Source of the DNA: Polytrichum commune
Lineage: Eukaryota > Streptophyta > Polytrichopsida > Polytrichales > Polytrichaceae
Assembly (NCBI GenBank): GCA_950295325.1
Contig: OX485808.1
Location: forward strand, 25,814,527-25,878,526
DNA length: 64,000 bases
Direction: 5' to 3'
Shown here one piece after another: positions 9,952 to 23,100 of this stretch. How positions within the stretch are numbered: position 1 is the stretch's first letter; each line of letters begins with the position of its first letter. A model generated the notes under the pieces. That model was not told where the DNA came from. It saw nothing but the letters and a program-made list of their open reading frames with translations, and did not search any database. Both the position numbers and the translations under genes were made by a program.

Positions 9952-11867
9952 TGATTGGGCAAAATACACGGGCGGTGAAGATGGGCACCATCATCACTTA
10001 GGAGGTATTCACTATAGAAGATGTTGATTCCCAACTCCAACAACATGAAGGCACTATCATCACATCAAATGTTTGGAGCTATCTGAAACATCCTTTACTT
10101 TTAGCTCATATTTGATTTCCTTCCATTTCAGACAACCACACCACCACACATTACTCAAGACAACTTGTTGCAATCTATATGCATTTGCAAAGAAACTGGA
10201 GAGTACAACATTTACAAGGGATGTTGCATCATCTTGGTTATGGTGATCCCATTCCCAAGATATGGTGCCATCGTGATTTGTAATTCACAATGATTAGACC
10301 CATTGTGTACCCATCACCAACATCCCACAATGCACTTGCAAGACACTTTCTCCAACTAAATTAAGTTCTACTCTAAAGCCAAAGTGGGGAAGAAAAACCA
10401 ATTGATATGCTACAAACACATGTATAATCATGTATTTATGCAAGGCTGACTACATGGCGAACACCTTCATGGCCCAAACTTTATACTACAACAAGGTCGT
10501 ATGCATCATGTAGCTTTCTAATCGTTGTCAAGCACTTATAGTCAATAATGTTCATGATTAGTATGTGATATTTGTACACTGTTAATTAATATTTGTTTTT
10601 ATAAATTCTCAACATATTTAGAGAATTGAAGCTATTTTCAAAGCCCGCAAACTAATGAGCTGCAATAATATTAGGCTTTAAAATCATACATATATGGAAA
10701 GTTGATTGTATGGTAATAAACTTGTTGATTAGTCATAGAGCATGAAATCCATTGTAATATGGTTCATTTTTCAAATGTCAAATGACCCCCAATGCTCCAT
10801 TTATGACCAAAATATCTGAACTTGATGGAATGTAATCTACAATTAGAAACTTATATCTCATATTAATGCTCACCACTCACATGCTAGCTTCCCTCCACAC
10901 ATCCGAAGAGACGGAGGATCAAATAAAATATCTATTGACAATCAACCTTGCCAAGTGCAAGCAAATGACAAGAAGAGCAAGGATGTAGGATGGGCCACAC
11001 TAAAGCCCAAGTCAAAAGGAGATTCCGAGGGCAATAAAATGTCCAAATGTCATGTCATTGCTCTAGAATACAAACATTGGCCATAAAAGGGCGATGGGAG
11101 TGGGACCTTACCTATGAAGGGGTTAATGTTGGCTTGGCCCTCACAGCAGCTCCTTTGTTTTCACACGCTCCAGTTGACCTTCACTCTTGCCATGCAGGTC
11201 AACACTACTAGAAACGGCATCCCAATATGACTGCAAATGACTACGTTATGACTATGTGTGGGCTATTTCAACCCAAGTCTAACGAGACTCAAATTTTCAA
11301 GTTTAGTGTCGGATGTGCATCCTTGTCACTTGTCCATGTTGTGCGAAACCCATGACTCATGTCATGTTTGTTTTCCAAACCTATACCAAAAATCATCGAT
11401 GGACCATTAATTTAGAATGAATTGTATCATTAAAAATTGTAGCTACCAAATCATGTCATGATTATAAAAGTGCGGGGTATTTTAATTGGCAAGTCTACCT
11501 TATTGGATGATAGCCGCACTCAATTTTTGCCGCATCAAAGAATCAAACCCTCCACCACTTCATTACAGCCAACTTCACATCCAAACTTACCATATATAGA
11601 GAGAGAGATAAGAGTTCATAATTATTACATACCACTGTCCTAAACAACTAATCCACATTGATCCACATTATTTGTGTTGCAATAACTAGGTGGAACTTAG
11701 AGAGGATGGCATTTCGTGTTTGCACATTGATTCATGAAAATTAATCTAATGAACAAGACAAATCAACCTTACTTTCACTCCAAATCAATAGTTGTGAGAA
11801 TTTAAAGTGTCTTGGCCTTTTAATTTTGTGTTAGAACCATTTCTTCTGGGTGAATTTGTTGCAAATC
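9952..11867. other. Unassigned decayed sequence
   Basis: I see no gene. The 10390-10520 stretch is similar to 62505-62640, with shared words such as ACAAACA, TGCAAGG-TTGA-TAC and ACAA-AAGTC, so it is a dispersed repeat, possibly once coding. At 11205-11216 the sequence CACTACTAGAAA resembles the terminus of a CACTA transposon, but no matching opposite end was found. Confidence 0.45.
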
Positions 11868-11869
11868 TA

Positions 11870-12216
11870 CACTAAATATCATATTTGGTGTCAGAAATTT
11901 ATTTTGTCTAGCTCAATACTAATTGTGAACCGCCCATGTATACCTAACATTATTTGTAATTCCTTGTCAACAAATTGGACAATATAGATATACAACATTG
12001 CATTTACTGTCCATTTCTAAGTGGTTTTCATCAAAATTTCAATCATCCATGACGGTAACTCATTAGAGAGCTGTTAGGATGCAAAATATGCTAAAAGTGG
12101 ATGAACTCAAAGTAAATTGGAATGACAATATTTTAAAACTTGTTCATAAGAAGTGACATTAGAAAACTACCATAGTGACATAAAATACCAAATGATACTA
12201 AATACAGGACTTAGTG
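11870..12216. mobile_element. TA-flanked MITE, CACTAAATAT family, copy 1
   Basis: The left end CACTAAATATCATATTTGGTG and a right end reading GGACTTAGTG are inverted relative to each other. Both sides carry TA (11868-11869 and 12217-12218). At 347 bp with no coding capacity, it fits a Tc1/mariner-type MITE. A related element with better preserved ends is at 60115-60485. Confidence 0.6.
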
Positions 12217-12218
12217 TA

Positions 12219-15200
12219 GTACCCCCGGACACGTATCCACTTTATGTCATGTAGAATCCATGTAGTTTTCCACTCATTCAAACTTCCTTGAGCCCCACAA
12301 CTTAAAATCGTTGGGACCGGAGTATGTGCTCAAAATTCAAAGACTCTTCTAGAATCAATAGTGAACATAGTTGAGAAGACCCACATGAGCACATACTCCA
12401 AATACTAACACACAAGATGAGCACATACTTCAAATAGTAACACACATGATGAGCACATACTCCAAATAGTAACACACGCTCATTGGGATAATCAATGAAG
12501 AGCTAAGATGCAAATGCAGCATAAAAAAAAATTAAAATTAAAAATTAAAAACTGTGTGCCAAAATTTTATTTCAACTCATGCCCGTAAATTAATTAGGGC
12601 GGCACAACGAGTACGTAGGAAACACTATAGCTCAATCGTAGCTACCGCACCTATGAAGTTAGGTCACCGAACTTCTTGGGACGATCGAAACCTATTTCGA
12701 CCAATGCGAACCTACCCCAATTGACCTCCCAAAATGATGTCGAAATGTTTCAACTCGAGACGATAGCTGTAAAAATATTTCGACTCAAAATGAAAGCTCT
12801 CAAATGGTGTTGTCATGAAGGTATCTTGTTTCTAAGGATTTGGGCAAACCAACCCATACACTCGTTCCTTGTTGGATGCCTAAACCCTTGCCTCCAAAAA
12901 ACCAGTGTACAAGTTGGTTCGCCCCAAGCCGTTTCTAAGTAGTTGCAGTCATCTTGCAAGCACCGGAGCTTAAAGATCACATCATCTTTGATAGTCACTC
13001 CATCACCGCAAGGCCCACTCTTCACTCACATCCGCAACACTCTCTCTCACTCTCTCTCTCTCACACACACACACACAACCCTCCTGCAAGCATATATTTT
13101 CCAGGCTTTCCACACAGACGAAATCCTTGTGCACCAATGTCTGTGCATAGACGACCAAGTCTCATCCACAAAGATGCAACTAAGTTAAACTGCAAATGGA
13201 GGTTTGGAGCGATGTTTCAAACCAACCCTGAAGCTTCCTTCCCTTTACTATCCTGCCACAATTACACTTCCAACAAATGAACCATATCGCGCGACCCCGG
13301 GGTCCCATCGGTCCCTGGCTCTCACATCAACTCTGTAGCATCATCAATATAATTCCGATTCTTTCTACGAAGGCGGCAATTGACTACTCATTATGAGTTA
13401 CACATGGACATTTAGATTTAAAAAATAATTAACGATGACGCAATTAGTCATTTTTAGGGGTATCATGCTCATTTTTTAGATGGATTTTTGGAAAAATAAG
13501 TAAGAACAAAATTTTGAGTGAAGTTATTAAAAGGGAAACTTAGCTGAGAGCAAAAAAGATCCAACATTATGCTACAAGATGCAGTAATGACTTCTAACCA
13601 ACATCTTCAGGTTTAAGTTTAGGTATAGGTTTATGTTGCAACATAGGCACTCCAACAAAATAGGAAATTAATGATGTTTTAAGATAGAGCCCCGGGATCC
13701 CACCATAAGGTCCAAATCATGACATTACTCCACTACACCACCGGTTCCAGACTCGACATGTGTGTGGCCCTTGGTGGTTCCCAAACGCTGGGTCTAGCAC
13801 CTATTCTGGCATGAACCCACTATGGGTGGCCAGGCCCTTGGTTTCTTAACCTAATTTACTCTGCACATAATCTTGCATATTATGTATACCCTACTTTTAG
13901 AATAATGTACTATTTCATTTAACTTGACTTCGCAATGTAGTCTTTTTACACAGAATCCTACATATACGGTCTAAGTAACTAGACACATTTGGTGTTTGAC
14001 CTTTCCAAAATGTGTAGTACATTATTTTCTCGGCTTGTATGATTTTTTTTAATAATAATTGGAGGTATTGATGTCACAACAATCTCAAAATCTAGATATT
14101 TAGTGTAAACTATATTTATTATACACTTGTTGTAAAATGTTGAAATTGTGCACAATAGGTGCTCTCATGTTATAAGCAAAGCATTTCTTCCAGTACAAAC
14201 ATTTTGCCATGTTCAATGCTTGTAGGAAACTATTATGACCAATTAAATCTCCTACACATTAGAGTCGAAAACTAGGTTGGTGACATGTGCATGACATGGA
14301 GCCTACATGGCTTCAAATGGTCTTCCATGATTTCAGTTTGGCTTGGGTTCTCAGAGAGGTGGGCTTTGGCAAAAAATAAGGGAGTCTAGACAATTTCTAG
14401 AACAACTAAAATTCTTGTAACAAATAACATATGAATATGTTGGTTAAAGAAAGATTATCCTTCTTGAATTCGAAAGGTGGACTTCAACAGATAATGCAAA
14501 AGTGCAAACAACTCAAATGTCCCAAATGCTCACAACCAATAACATATAACTATATTGACGCTGATTTGCAAAAAATTCATCTACATATACCAACGCTACA
14601 TTGACATGTGCAATTAGGTTGTCCTCATGAATAGGTTTCCTCTTTACCCATGTAAATTACCTTGGGTCAAAATCAAATCACAAAAACCTAAAACTTAGTA
14701 TATCAATCCATACGGCAACCACAATAATAAAACACTCCTTGTCTGTTGTTAAGTCCAACTAAAACTTGTCCTCCAAACATGTAGAACCGAATATGTATTT
14801 ATGATTATATTATTCCACATGAAGTCCAATAAAATAATTAAAAAGCAACATGTGCACAACACCTATCATTGGGGAGGATAAAAACATTAATAATTATGTA
14901 AAGCCCGGATATTACTTTTTCTAAAAAAGTTAACATCCAAATAGGGATCAAAGACTCCAATTTAATAGATCAATATACTTTAGTATGACCCAAAAATAAC
15001 TATATAGGGACAAAATTTAGAGCACCTCCAATTGTAGGTGGTTCGAATTAGAATCCATAAACCACCTCATGTTATAATAGCAAAATAAAAGAAAACATCT
15101 TGGTATAATATATTTGGCTTCATGTTGAACTTGATGCGATTGATGGGGCCCACCCCCACTTCCACTTGGCACCGACCAATTCAACTGTGAAATGAGCTTG

Positions 15201-15563
15201 CATTCCCATGGGACGACAATGGGGATAAAGAGTGGGCCTGACTAAAGCCATTGGCCATTGAGGCAGGTCCCATTGCAAGGAAAACAAGGCCATATTATTC
15301 GCTTCTTTGGACTGTTAGGCATGTATACCATGTTTTTGTAATTTGTGCAGATTGGACAAAATAGGAAATAATAAGGGACCGATGAGAGGAAGTCAAGAAC
15401 CCAGTATCTGCAAAGCTAGGACTCCACATTTGAGCACATGGCGGGCAAGGAGTGGCCAGCTCTGCAAGTTGGCATGGCTGCATAGTTATCCCCAATAGTT
15501 CTGGCATCAAGGAGGGGAGGGGGCCCATGCACTCACTGCCAACAGTGTGACATGGGTTTAAGA
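12219..15563. other. Unassigned sequence with a CT/CA microsatellite and a dispersed segment
   Basis: No gene is recognised. 12815-12930 (minus strand) is similar to plus-strand 30890-30925 joined to 31222-31290, so it is a dispersed repeat that at the second site is split by a fold-back element. 13041-13077 is a compound CT/CA microsatellite. 12421-12480 contains short direct repeats around GAGCACATACTCCAAATA. The remainder is decayed AT-rich sequence. Confidence 0.5.
13041..13077. repeat. Compound (CT)n(CA)n microsatellite
   Basis: CT repeats switch to CA repeats without interruption. The open frames overlapping it (12943-13280) are repeat-driven and are not called as genes. Confidence 0.9.
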
Positions 15564-15565
15564 TA

Positions 15566-17408
15566 CACCCTGCACTCCGTAATATCAACCCCCGTAATGC
15601 CACTCATTCTCTAATATCCGGAAACCCTAGGCATCAAATGAACCTTGCGGCGGGGGCCCGCATAGACTCCGTCTCAACAACACCAACCTCCTGCATGTTT
15701 CGAGGGTTGCACACCATTTTACCACTCAAAGGGTTTTAGCATCCAGGCAAGTTTTGGGTTCTCATGCTAACAATGATATGAAGTTACTCTTTCAATACAA
15801 AGTACTTGGGTGTAGAATCCTCGTGGAAGAAATTTGAAATCCAAATTTTATGTAACGCCCATTGTGGCAAATGACTTTTATTTTTGTAGCATTCTTGCGA
15901 TGCTATTTGCGAGGCGAGAGTTAGAGGTGGTAGATTTGTTGGGCGAGGTATAGGGATTAGCATGCGTTCATGAAGAAAGAATCATCATCGCCGTTATCTA
16001 TTATGATCTAAACTTGCTCCTATAAATTTCTCACACTCCCTGCCGCAGGGAGTGTGGCAATTTGTTTTGATTACATCTCCATGCCACTCTCTATCTTGTA
16101 TTCTTATCTCCTTTGAGCGGATTAGTATCAATATAATGTCAAGTGATATGCACCAATTAGTATCATTTGTCGCAAAAAAGACAAATCTTCTCTACATGCT
16201 AGATTTCATCCACACTCATTGTAATCAAAGTGTTGTCGAATGCTTCTCATTAGTGACACACGCGTATCTTGTTTCTTCAAATCTTGAGATCCAAACCTTC
16301 CAACACCTAACTTGGTCAAAGATGAGAGTCAATTTCAACATTACAATATTGCACTTTGTGTTATTCCATAATGACATAAGCTACACTAGTTCTCCACTAT
16401 CATGCATCCATGTTAACACTACAAACTCTGTAATATTGTCGCGCACCTCTCCATGAGGAGTGCCCGCAACACCATGGGCACAAGGGGGACCCCGGAGTGA
16501 CACCCGGGACTTGTGGCGCCGTTGGTGAGAGGGCCCAAGTGATCCTAGTGTGGGTGAGGGCCCCGGGCGTTGGAAACTACGGAGACTAGGAGTCATTAGG
16601 GTAGGCCATAAGCTATGCGTAGCTTATGGTGTGCGGATTCTAAGATGCTCAAGAACACCTCAATCGGAGGTGTGAGCTATGAGATATGGTAATTTTAGTG
16701 GGACAGCAGTGGCCTGGGAGTGGCTCCCGAGACTGCCAACGTTTGAACAGGCATAACCTCCTCAATACTTGCCCAAATGGGACAAGTGAGGACTGCATCG
16801 GCATCTACGTGAAATGTAGATGACGATGAAGTGGTCCAATGTGTGCATCAAAGATCACACAAGGAAGTTATGGTGTTCCGAAGTTGTTGGGGGCTTCCAA
16901 CCCCAACCGCTAAAGGAAAATGTCTACTTGGCCCCAACTCTTGGTAGAGAGACAAAAGGTTTCATGACGGTGGGGTAGGGGCCCTGCCAAAAGTCCTAGA
17001 GGCTTATATGGGTGAGGTGGTGTGGCCGCCAAACCCACTCGAGGCCGAATGGCACGGCCTCCACGGGCATTGGCCCAACATGGGGGCATAGTTGCCTAGT
17101 ATGGTTCGGCAACACGATGATTAACTAAAGAGTGGACTTTCATGGATGGAAGTCCACATCTTATCATTTGTTACCAATTAAGCGGTGAGTCCCGAATGCA
17201 AGTGTAGGAGGGTTGGCCCCCCTCCTATGAACTAAGAGGTTCGCAGTATGGGGAGCTAACCATTAGCATGGCGGAATAAGAAGGGTTAGTGCTCGAAACC
17301 CTTGTTAAAAATGTAAATGGTCAAGATTGTTAAGGGACTAGCGAGGGTTGCGACAAATATCTTGTACACTTTGATTGCCACAAGTGTGATACTGCGGAGT
17401 TTAGAGTG
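15566..17408 (+). mobile_element. TA-flanked inverted-end DNA transposon (H family), interrupted by a family C LTR
   Basis: The left end CACCCTGCACTCCGTAATAT and a right end whose reverse complement reads CACTCTAAACTCCGCAGTAT form inverted termini flanked by TA (15564-15565, 17409-17410). The interior is homologous in the same orientation to 41434-42834 (for example 15742-15850 against 42080-42200). A family C LTR is inserted at 16437-17355 with duplication AATAT. The native length is about 0.92 kb. The TIR style matches the pogo-like element at 50312-51383, which suggests a Tc1/mariner relative. The frame at 16052-16456 falls inside and is not recognised. Confidence 0.72.
16437..17355 (+). 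mobile_element. Family C solo LTR-like element, copy C1, perfect target duplication
   Basis: The termini are TGTCGC and GCGACA, and both sides carry AATAT (16432-16436, 17356-17360). The element is GC-rich in an AT-rich setting. It contains hairpins at 17133-17156 (TGGACTT/AAGTCCA arms) and near 17206-17227 (TAGGAGGG/CCCTCCTA arms). There is no ORF of note. TG...CA ends plus a 5-bp duplication indicate an LTR origin; no full-length relative is in the window. Confidence 0.82.
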
Positions 17409-17952
17409 TAATTTCCTTTTTATATGGGCAGTCCGAGTCCAAGATCTGCTAAAGATTGTCGGAACCGACTGCTAGCTACAGACTAACCGTTTGAATTTTT
17501 TTTAAATAACTGGCTGAAGTTCAAGACTTCAGGAAATTTACCGATCGTTTTAGAAAAATGAATAGAATATACCTCAAATTAATAAAGAAAAAACCCCAAA
17601 ATCACAACCCATAACTGGTTGGACTTGGGAACACTAGGATCTTGACCAATTATGCCCACAAATCTCCCCGGACATTGCGTCGGAACTCAATAAAATAAAA
17701 GCAACATCATATGCTCTTTATACCGACATAAATGAGAGGTTGCTCTTGTAGATCTAGAAGCTAGTCGCTGTGTACTTAACTTATTGGAGTTGGGAGGTAG
17801 GGATTCTCCTGCGTCCTACTTGCTCAGCATAGGATATTGAAATTTGGGGGTTCAAATGCATGAAGACAGCTACATATCTAGGTTAACTTTGTGGTGGTTT
17901 TAGGTCATGTCTTGGTCAATTGACTGCCAGTTAGGAAGGCAATACCTCACTA

Positions 17953-18389
17953 CATTAAATATACCAAATAGTGAGTGTGGGAAATGAGTGAGTGTGGGGA
18001 TTAGTGAAGGAGACACTAAATTCTTTTATGTTATGAAATTAGTGCCATCAAAAGATCTAGGAAGCATTGTTCATCCTGGCACTTGGTCTATTCATTGAAA
18101 GTACCGTTACTTGGCATGAAAGTACAAGCACTTGCCACTATTCATTACAGTACCGGCACTTGGCACTTTTCACTAAAAGTACCAGAACTCGGCACTATAC
18201 ACTGACAAGTATGTGGCATGTCCTAATCACAAGCATGCACTAATTTTCTTAAAATCTATGGTGAATGAGCATGTGTACATGGATATAGTGTCACTCATTA
18301 AAAAATTGAACCCTCAATAACTTTGAGGTTGGCTAGATTGTGCGTGTGACTTGAATTAGTATCACCCTCACTAACTGGTATATTTAGTG
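17953..18389 (+). mobile_element. TA-flanked MITE, K family, copy 1
   Basis: The left end CATTAAATATACCAAATAGT and a right end with reverse complement CACTAAATATACCAGTTAGT are inverted and flanked by TA (17951-17952, 18390-18391). Inside are short direct repeats around AGTACCGGCACTTGGCAC (18080-18200). It is homologous, in reverse orientation, to 59340-59730. It is non-coding, 437 bp, and of probable Tc1/mariner type. Confidence 0.72.
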
Positions 18390-18598
18390 TATTAGGATTG
18401 CGGGTACCACATACTTTCATTCTATATGATAGTCCTTTGTGTCAAAACATGTACCGGTAGTCACTTTGAGTTGCATGCACATGTATGGTCACTTTGTAAG
18501 CTCATTGTTGTTTGGCCCCACGACCCTAGTAATATGCAAAGCCTAAGATAATAATGGAAACTAAAGGTCTAGGATAGCCATTCAAGCATGGTAAATAG

Positions 18599-20137
18599 TG
18601 TGAGCCCAAATTGGTGTGCCCACATGTGTGTTAGGATTAAAAGTCATTAAGACTTAGGATTTGAATTTTAATTGATTTAACAAAAACATAAAAAAAGTGG
18701 GCTTTGAATTCGGTTGCAATGTTAGACTTAAGGCTTAGGATTAGTCACTTGAGTTGATTAGCATGGGTAGTTTTGATTGAGATTAATCAGGTGTAATCGC
18801 GAGGCTCGTGGGTTATTAGTTAAACCTCAGAAGTTGGATTGGAGTAACCGAATTAGGCAGGAGTGTTAACTGCTTAAAGGGGGAAGCTACTGTAACCTAG
18901 GAATTCCCAGGATTAGGACTGAGACGGCAGTTGGGCAGGCCAGCACCTCGAAGTCATTTTTTTTTTCTTCTACCGAGTTGCACACAGGTTGCGGAGGAAG
19001 GTCCAGGCCCTGCCTAGCTGGTGGGGCTTCGAAGATAGATTTCGAGAACATGATCCGACGGAATCTTGCGAGGCGCCCCTAAGGCTATGACTCCAGGTGC
19101 AAGGAGGACCTGCACCTCATTATTTTTGTGACTGTTATGAGGGGCGAGGAATTTGAAGCACACAATGAGGGGGTTGAGATCGGACATGGGAGGAGATTCT
19201 GGGATGAATCCTCAAGGAGCCCAAGGTTAGAGCAATGTGAGCTGCGGAAGGAAATGTACAGGGTGGCGGACGGAAATTTGGAAGGGGAAGCAGCAGAAAA
19301 GGGGAGAACTTGTCTCCACATTCAGGTTTTCAGACTTGAAGTTTAGGTTGATTAGGTGTGAAGCTGCAGTCAATGCAAGTGGGAAGCAAGGGAACAGTCT
19401 GTGCTTTAACTACCAAAACTTCAGGTTGGGTAGAATGGTTGTAACAGGGATCGAAGGGCTACCGAGGCAGCTAGAAGGGCGAGGACGCTCGGTGACGGGC
19501 GTTGACGGGCACGTCTGTAAAACCAAACAACGTAGAATAGCTGACAACACTAGAGGATTGAGGGTGGCTACTTGGGTTCGGCCGGTAGAGTTCAAGGCCC
19601 GGTATGTGGGAGGTCGGTCAGCCTGGGATTTGAGTACTCACATTGTGGGGAGGTGAAGCATAAGGGGCTGGCCTCTACTGGATCTGTCACAATATTCGAG
19701 GTTTGAATGAAACAGTGGATGGAGGCCAACCGTAGAAGGACCAGGGGCCTTGCGACTGGGATTAATGGCTATTGCCGGCTTGAGAAAGGACTACAACGCA
19801 ACTAGAGGAGCCAAATTAGTCGAGTAGGTAGATTTAGAGTGGGATCTGGCATTAGTAGAGGGTAGATTAGACATAGCACGGACAAGCCAGATTAGGGGAG
19901 TTAGGTTAATTATTAGGGCTAGTGGAGCAATTGTGGTTAGTGATGCCACAAGGTGTGGAGTGCTTTTAAACATTGAGTACCTTGTGTCAATGAAATAAAG
20001 AGTGGAGTGTTTTGAAGTTGAAATCATTGGGGCTGTTGTGATTGGATGGGAAGGGGCTAACAACGCGACTGAACACTTGTTGGCCTTGAATCCTCACCTG
20101 GACTAGGACGCTCAAAGGTGGGGGTTTAGGGCTGACA
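18599..20137 (+). mobile_element. Family B solo LTR, perfect target duplication
   Basis: It starts TGTGAGCCCAAATTGGTG and ends GGTTTAGGGCTGACA, with AATAG on both sides (18594-18598, 20138-20142). The terminal box reads CACCTGGACTAGGACGCTCA then AAGGTGG: the stem is CACCT/AGGTG instead of the usual CACCC/GGGTG, a paired change. The middle (about 18890-19780) is GC-rich and unlike the middles of the other family B copies. The overlapping frames on both strands there are not recognised. Confidence 0.87.
19947..19999 (+). terminator. Hairpin plus AATAAA poly(A) signal of a family B LTR
   Basis: CACAAGGT (19947-19954) pairs with ACCTTGTG (19979-19986); AATAAA follows at 19994-19999. The outer stem is the same as in the copy at 8040-9822, while the loop has diverged. 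Confidence 0.62.
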
Positions 20138-20142
20138 AATAG

Positions 20143-23100
20143 CTTGGAAAATTCTCAAGAAATTCTAGAGATATGAGAAAGTATATAGAGTCTACATAAT
20201 ATTCTTCAATAAATAATAGAATTATATGCAACCTACAAACATTTGCAAAGAATACAGTAATTCTATGCAGTTAATGTGCAATAACTACACCTAATAACTA
20301 TGTGCAATAATTTTGTACAGTACTTGTGTGTGGTTACTATGTGTAGTAACTATGTGCAATTATCAGATGCAATAATTGTGCAGTTACTTGCAATAACTTC
20401 ATTACCGATTTGTTTTGGGATCCCAGGGGTCATGCGTTGAAACCCCTTTGGCTTCCATTTCTCCTAAGGTAGCACCCTAGGCACTTAGAAAACCCACGTT
20501 GGGTCCTACCTACAAGTAGGTTTAAGTACTTATATTATGTTATGTCAAGAAAATATGCAATATAATATATTCGCTACAAGCATGGTCATTGCAGCATGAC
20601 TCCAACAATAACTTTTTGATTGGAGGTGTAAGACCTAGTCTACATTGATTGAGGTTAGACTAGTTTTTTTTTGGTAAGAACCTAGATAGAATTATTGTTG
20701 CCATGGACCAACATTCCTAGTAGTGCATGGCCCATGGCATGTATACCATGGAATTTTGGCCACACTTCATTTTTTGATATAGGGCATAATAAGCTACATA
20801 TGCCTACCTAATAAGCTATATTATCGTCCCTTTATAAGTATAGCAAGCCAATGGCATGATATGGGTTCTAGAGATTTTTGTGTTTGTATGAGTTATACAG
20901 CTCTTAACCTTGAAATGCCCAAGAAGCCAAAAAGTGGTATCAAGTGTTTTGCAAAGATATATTTCTCAATATTTCTTTTCTTTTCTTTTCTTGTAGGTAG
21001 ATACAATAAAGTTTTGCACTATCTAGAGCAACCCAATTAATATTTTGTATAATTGAGTATAAGATATGGACTTCGAAGTGGTTGGAACCCTTAAATTTTT
21101 TCTTTTGTTACAAAATTAGCTATTTTGGGAAGTAACAATGTTTGTGACATGAATTTTTTCCCCACCAAATTATGCAAATTGTATTTTTAGCTAACCTTAT
21201 CACAAACCAAGTGCTTTGGACATCTTTGAATTCTTATTATTTTTGAAGAAATATACTTGTAAATGATTTGGTGGAGACCAAGGATAAAGATGATTCCAAC
21301 CACATGAATCTAATTTTAAATTTACTCTCTAAAACTTTCTTTGCATGCCAACACAAAATTAAGTTTCTAATACATACTTTATAGTACATCGTTGATTCAA
21401 GCTAAGACCTCCTCAGGCTTTTAGGGGTTAAATGTTTTAACTTTCATGTTCATTATGAAACAAAACTTCAACTCGTGGATTCTAAACTTTGATCAATCTA
21501 AAATGTGGATGCAAAAGTTTAGTTCAATCACAAAGAAATGTGGAGCCCACCTTGAAATGATATGAATTTTCAAACATGTCAACTAGGGAGTCATGTCTTT
21601 GTCAAATAGCAATTAACGTGAAAGGACCATCATTGGACTTTTCGAGAGATATCCAACAGTGTAAACTACGTCCAAATTAGACCAAAAAAGTACATCTACT
21701 AGGATGGCGATTTTCAAAATTGCTACTTCAACTCACTTTAGGTGGACAATCCATTACTTGATGGTGCAATGGGGGTCATGCTCAAAAAACCATAAGGTTA
21801 CGTATGACTGGGGAAGGGTAGTGAGGTCACTAGATGATTCATGAGATTTCCCCCACTCTTGGGATTAGTGTGTGAATAGTCACATGAAAATATGTCACAT
21901 GACATTGGTCTTAAATGATTAAAGTCACATGTGATCATACCTTGCAATTTGCCAACTTTTACATACATGGAATAAACATATTGTTGCAACCGTTTTATTA
22001 TATTACCACGTGGAAAAAACACACGCCTAACAAGCCCTTCATCAAAGCCATTGAAATAACAACTTTAGCACAAATATTGCTATATCTTGGGTTCCTACGA
22101 ATACTTTGATCTTAAATGTTTTTACCAGTAGAGATACTATGATCTAGAAATTAGTGTGAGTCACACATTTATCTAATTTAAAAAGGCCAAAAAGCCTTAA
22201 GAATTAGTGTAAAACATAAATATAACATGTATTTAAGCCCACCACTAAATTGTGCCAATGGCCGTCAAGAAGGACATGCTTCATATTACATCAAGCCGTG
22301 ATTCACTTTCTAAGTAAGTTTCATTCATTTGTTGCCATGCCAACCAAAAGTTGGTTAAGTTTTCATATTAGTGCTAGTCTCGCCTTGTACAAAAAATAAT
22401 TTGGGCGTCTCCTTCCTCTCATGAAATTTGATCTCTCACAAGGGTTGCTCACCCACATGTATGTTCCTTTTTTTAGCTTTGCTCACTAGATTATCAATCA
22501 ATGCTAACGCATCATGCAATGTTCACTCTACGCTCGACACTTTGTGTCAAGAAAGGCCAAGCCTTTCAAACTTGTACAAAAACCCCCAAGCTTCTTAATC
22601 CAAGAATACATAGCTCAAGGCCTCCAATATATCGCATTCCTCTAAGTTCCAACAATAAATTCAAGTGATGTGACTTTGGATATAGATTTAACAATCCTCC
22701 AACATGTTTGATTACTATTTGTAAGGTATTAGAGAGGCTTGGGGATGATACAAACTTGGTTGGTTGTGGCTATTGTTCAATATAAAAATCAACAATCGTT
22801 GACATTTTGGACAATGTTCTACACCAACCATTCCCAAACATGGTACTCAATTCCAATACACATTACATGATTCCTCATATAGTCAATAACTATGACTTCT
22901 TCTAGAATAAGCTTATCAACTCATTTTAGGATTTCAAACTCTCAAATGTGTCTTCCAAATTTAGACAATGGATTTTTTCTTTAAACCGTTGTCGGGTAGA
23001 GAAGTCTTTGTTTTGGGAAAATACTGGATTTCTAGCTGCAATTAGTTTTGGCTTAAGACATAGGAGACTAAGATAATGTAAGAAGTATTCATCTTTGAAT

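Noticed and set aside
12943-13280. Overlapping frames of 81 and 108 codons
   Set aside because: They cross a CT/CA microsatellite in two frames at once and show no conserved motif.
16052-16456. 134-codon frame in the H family element
   Set aside because: The homologous region at 42380-42760 does not keep the frame, no motif is recognised, and it runs into the family C LTR.
11205-20728. A CACTA transposon between CACTACTAGAAA (11205) and CCTAGTAGTG (20719-20728)
   Set aside because: The flanking 3-bp sequences do not match, the inner terminal sequences diverge after ten bases, and several complete elements lie between.
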